Shown here one piece after another: positions 6,319 to 7,555 of a stretch of DNA of 7,555 bases; the first letter of the stretch is position 1, and the number at the start of each line of letters is the position of its first letter. Where the stretch lies: contig DAOWJU010000201.1 of the NCBI GenBank assembly GCA_030640215.1, positions 1-7,555 on the forward strand, written 5' to 3'. This DNA comes from Desulfuromonadales bacterium (GTDB taxonomy: Bacteria; Desulfobacterota; Desulfuromonadia; Desulfuromonadales; BM103). The notes under the pieces were generated by a model. That model was not told the DNA's origin. It did not search any database and saw only the letters and a program-made list of their open reading frames with translations. The position numbers and the translations under genes were made by a program.

Positions 6319-7026
6319 CTAATCCTCTTGCCCAAGATCAATCCATAAGTGTGTCAAATGAAGATTTCCGTCCACACGGCTGACAATTGACGAACATTCG
6401 GAGACTCGCTCATTCGTCGCAAGCGATGTCAATTGCTCTTGAACTGCCCATGACGGGTTATGTTGTTGGCAACTCAATTCAGCAATACAGGCGTTGACTT
6501 GTGTTCGCCAGTTCTCAGGAATTCCATCCTGAATGTAGCCGATCATACCTGCATACTTAAACTCCTTGGCATGAATCGACAACTTAAACCGTTCGATACC
6601 ACCACACTTAACGTGCTTTCCATCCTTATCATGCCCAAATACATATTCTTTTCTTCGATGTTTGGGTAGCTTCGTGGACAATCGTTTGCCCTCGAAAACC
6701 GTGATTTTAGGTGGGTCACTCTCAATGTCATCTACTTTGAGATGAATGCCGATATCCGTGGCGGGGCTACTGCCGCTGGTTTCGTCCTCCATACTTTCAG
6801 GCTGGGCAATAAATGGAAGTCCATTTTTGTCCGCAACACTGGAGACAAAACGCGCCAAGCGCCTATTCAGTCCATTTTCGTTTTTGATATTATCCTGCTG
6901 AACCGACTTCGCAAGCAGAGGCAAAGAGAGAGAAAAAAGCTCGGCAACACTGTTGAATTGGGCGTTAGGGGCCGGGCCACGCAAAACACCAGCACCACCA
7001 AGCATTCTTCTTTCAGAATGAGCCAT
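6319..7026 (-). CDS. Putative PD-(D/E)xK restriction endonuclease-like protein
   Basis: This protein is 235 residues from the ATG. I do not recognise a named enzyme, but the layout fits a PD-(D/E)xK nuclease. An early acidic helix is ENGLNRRLARF (Glu50), then Asp91 in ATDIGIHL at the start of a strand, and about 20 residues later FEGKRL with Glu112 and Lys114. After a short gap come GGIERFK and GMIGYIQDG, which resemble stretches in restriction-type proteins, and the chain ends with HLTHLWIDLG. It should act as a metal-dependent DNA nuclease, possibly sparing DNA modified by the neighbouring methylase. It begins eight bases after the methylase-like stop. GTG 7029 and TTG 7038 are alternative starts, and the TTG would overlap that stop. 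AGGGG at 7045-7041 suits the GTG best by spacing. Its stop is 42 bases before the helicase ATG, so the genes probably share one transcript. Confidence 0.65.
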   Translation of the reverse strand: MAHSERRMLGGAGVLRGPAPNAQFNSVAELFSLSLPLLAKSVQQDNIKNENGLNRRLARFVSSVADKNGLPFIAQPESMEDETSGSSPATDIGIHLKVDDIESDPPKITVFEGKRLSTKLPKHRRKEYVFGHDKDGKHVKCGGIERFKLSIHAKEFKYAGMIGYIQDGIPENWRTQVNACIAELSCQQHNPSWAVQEQLTSLATNERVSECSSIVSRVDGNLHLTHLWIDLGQED

Positions 7027-7034
7027 CACGACAC

Positions 7035-7555
7035 TCAATACCCCTGTTCCAAAAGATCAACCAAGGTCTCATCGGCATCGCGTAGAGCAATTGAACGAAG
7101 CCAGAAACGTTTTTGATTCGGTTTGATCATGAGAATCACATTCTCTTCGTACAAACGGAGAATACGATTAATGAACAGACGACTACCGTGTTGGCGACGC
7201 AACAAACCATCAAGGTAGGGGGCAAGTTTGTCTTGCTCAGGCAAGGTTGTCTGAGGAGAGTCACCGTAGCAAAAGGGATAGCAGATAAAAGCACCCAGCT
7301 GTATCGGTTCTAACGGTCTAAATTCTTTGTATACAGGATTGAGAATCTTACAATACATTTCTCCGAAGTTGTGCAAGCCGGATTCGTCCGCCTTGGTAAG
7401 GACGGGTGCTTTTTCGCCGCTGCGACGAAAATCAATGAGATGATTTGCAACATCATCGACCAAGGCTTGTTCCCAGAAGTTCAGCTCTATATCTTCTTTA
7501 TCTTTGGGGTAAGGAAGGGCCAGGATATCAGCGACATACAAGGAGTTTGAACGGC
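7035..7555 (-). CDS. C-terminal end of a probable N6-adenine DNA methylase (5' end beyond window)
   Basis: The reading frame is open from base 7555 to the TGA at 7037-7035, giving 172 visible residues. A TTG at 7541 could be mistaken for a start, but the four preceding codons (RSNS) are in frame and the join SLYVADILALPYP looks like the interior of a protein. A segment of the form YVxDIxxLPYP followed by an acidic stretch and IDFRRSG is what I recall from the C-terminal region of large type II/IIG-like adenine methylases. No catalytic NPPY or SAM-binding motif is visible, since these would lie beyond the right edge, so the methylase call rests on this tail and on the nuclease-like neighbour. 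Pairing a modifying enzyme with a nuclease and a helicase would mark host DNA as self. Confidence 0.6.
   Translation of the reverse strand, partial: RSNSLYVADILALPYPKDKEDIELNFWEQALVDDVANHLIDFRRSGEKAPVLTKADESGLHNFGEMYCKILNPVYKEFRPLEPIQLGAFICYPFCYGDSPQTTLPEQDKLAPYLDGLLRRQHGSRLFINRILRLYEENVILMIKPNQKRFWLRSIALRDADETLVDLLEQGY

Noticed and set aside
7539..7541. TTG as the true start of the rightmost gene
   Set aside because: The frame is open upstream to the window edge, and the sequence at this point looks like the interior of a methylase-type protein, so the gene is cut by the window.

Overview
The window carries two blocks of genes, all on the minus strand, with a toxin-antitoxin pair between them. 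No RNA gene, CRISPR array, transposase or integrase is visible.

Left block (1-2917): the start of a long-chain olefin (ole) biosynthesis cluster in the order oleA, oleB, oleC. OleA condenses two fatty acyl-CoAs head to head. OleC, cut by the left edge, would close the reduced product to a beta-lactone, and OleB would decarboxylate the lactone to the alkene. OleD, the ketoreductase, is not in the window and would be expected beyond base 1. oleB and oleC share one base (TAATG), but oleA and oleB are separated by 188 bases that hold a long imperfect palindrome built from ATCCTG/CATCC units.

Middle (3120-3694): a compact Phd/YefM-type antitoxin and YoeB/Txe-type toxin pair. It has a TTGACA promoter with a palindrome in the spacer and a 4-base antitoxin-toxin overlap. 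The toxin carries arginine where YoeB has its C-terminal catalytic histidine.

Right block (3883-7555): a tightly packed three-gene set transcribed leftwards. It consists of the C-terminal end of a large protein, probably an N6-adenine DNA methylase that runs off the right edge, a protein with a PD-(D/E)xK nuclease pattern, and a fusion of an archaeo-eukaryotic primase domain (the type named after TOTE conflict systems) with an SF2 DEAH helicase. This looks like a restriction or anti-phage system and is the most interesting part of the window.

The organism is a bacterium. The ole cluster and the ATCCTGTCCATCC-type intergenic repeat would fit a deltaproteobacterium of the Desulfuromonadales/Geobacter kind, but this is a weak inference. 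The right block is visibly richer in A+T than the ole block, as expected of an acquired defence island beside a metabolic locus.
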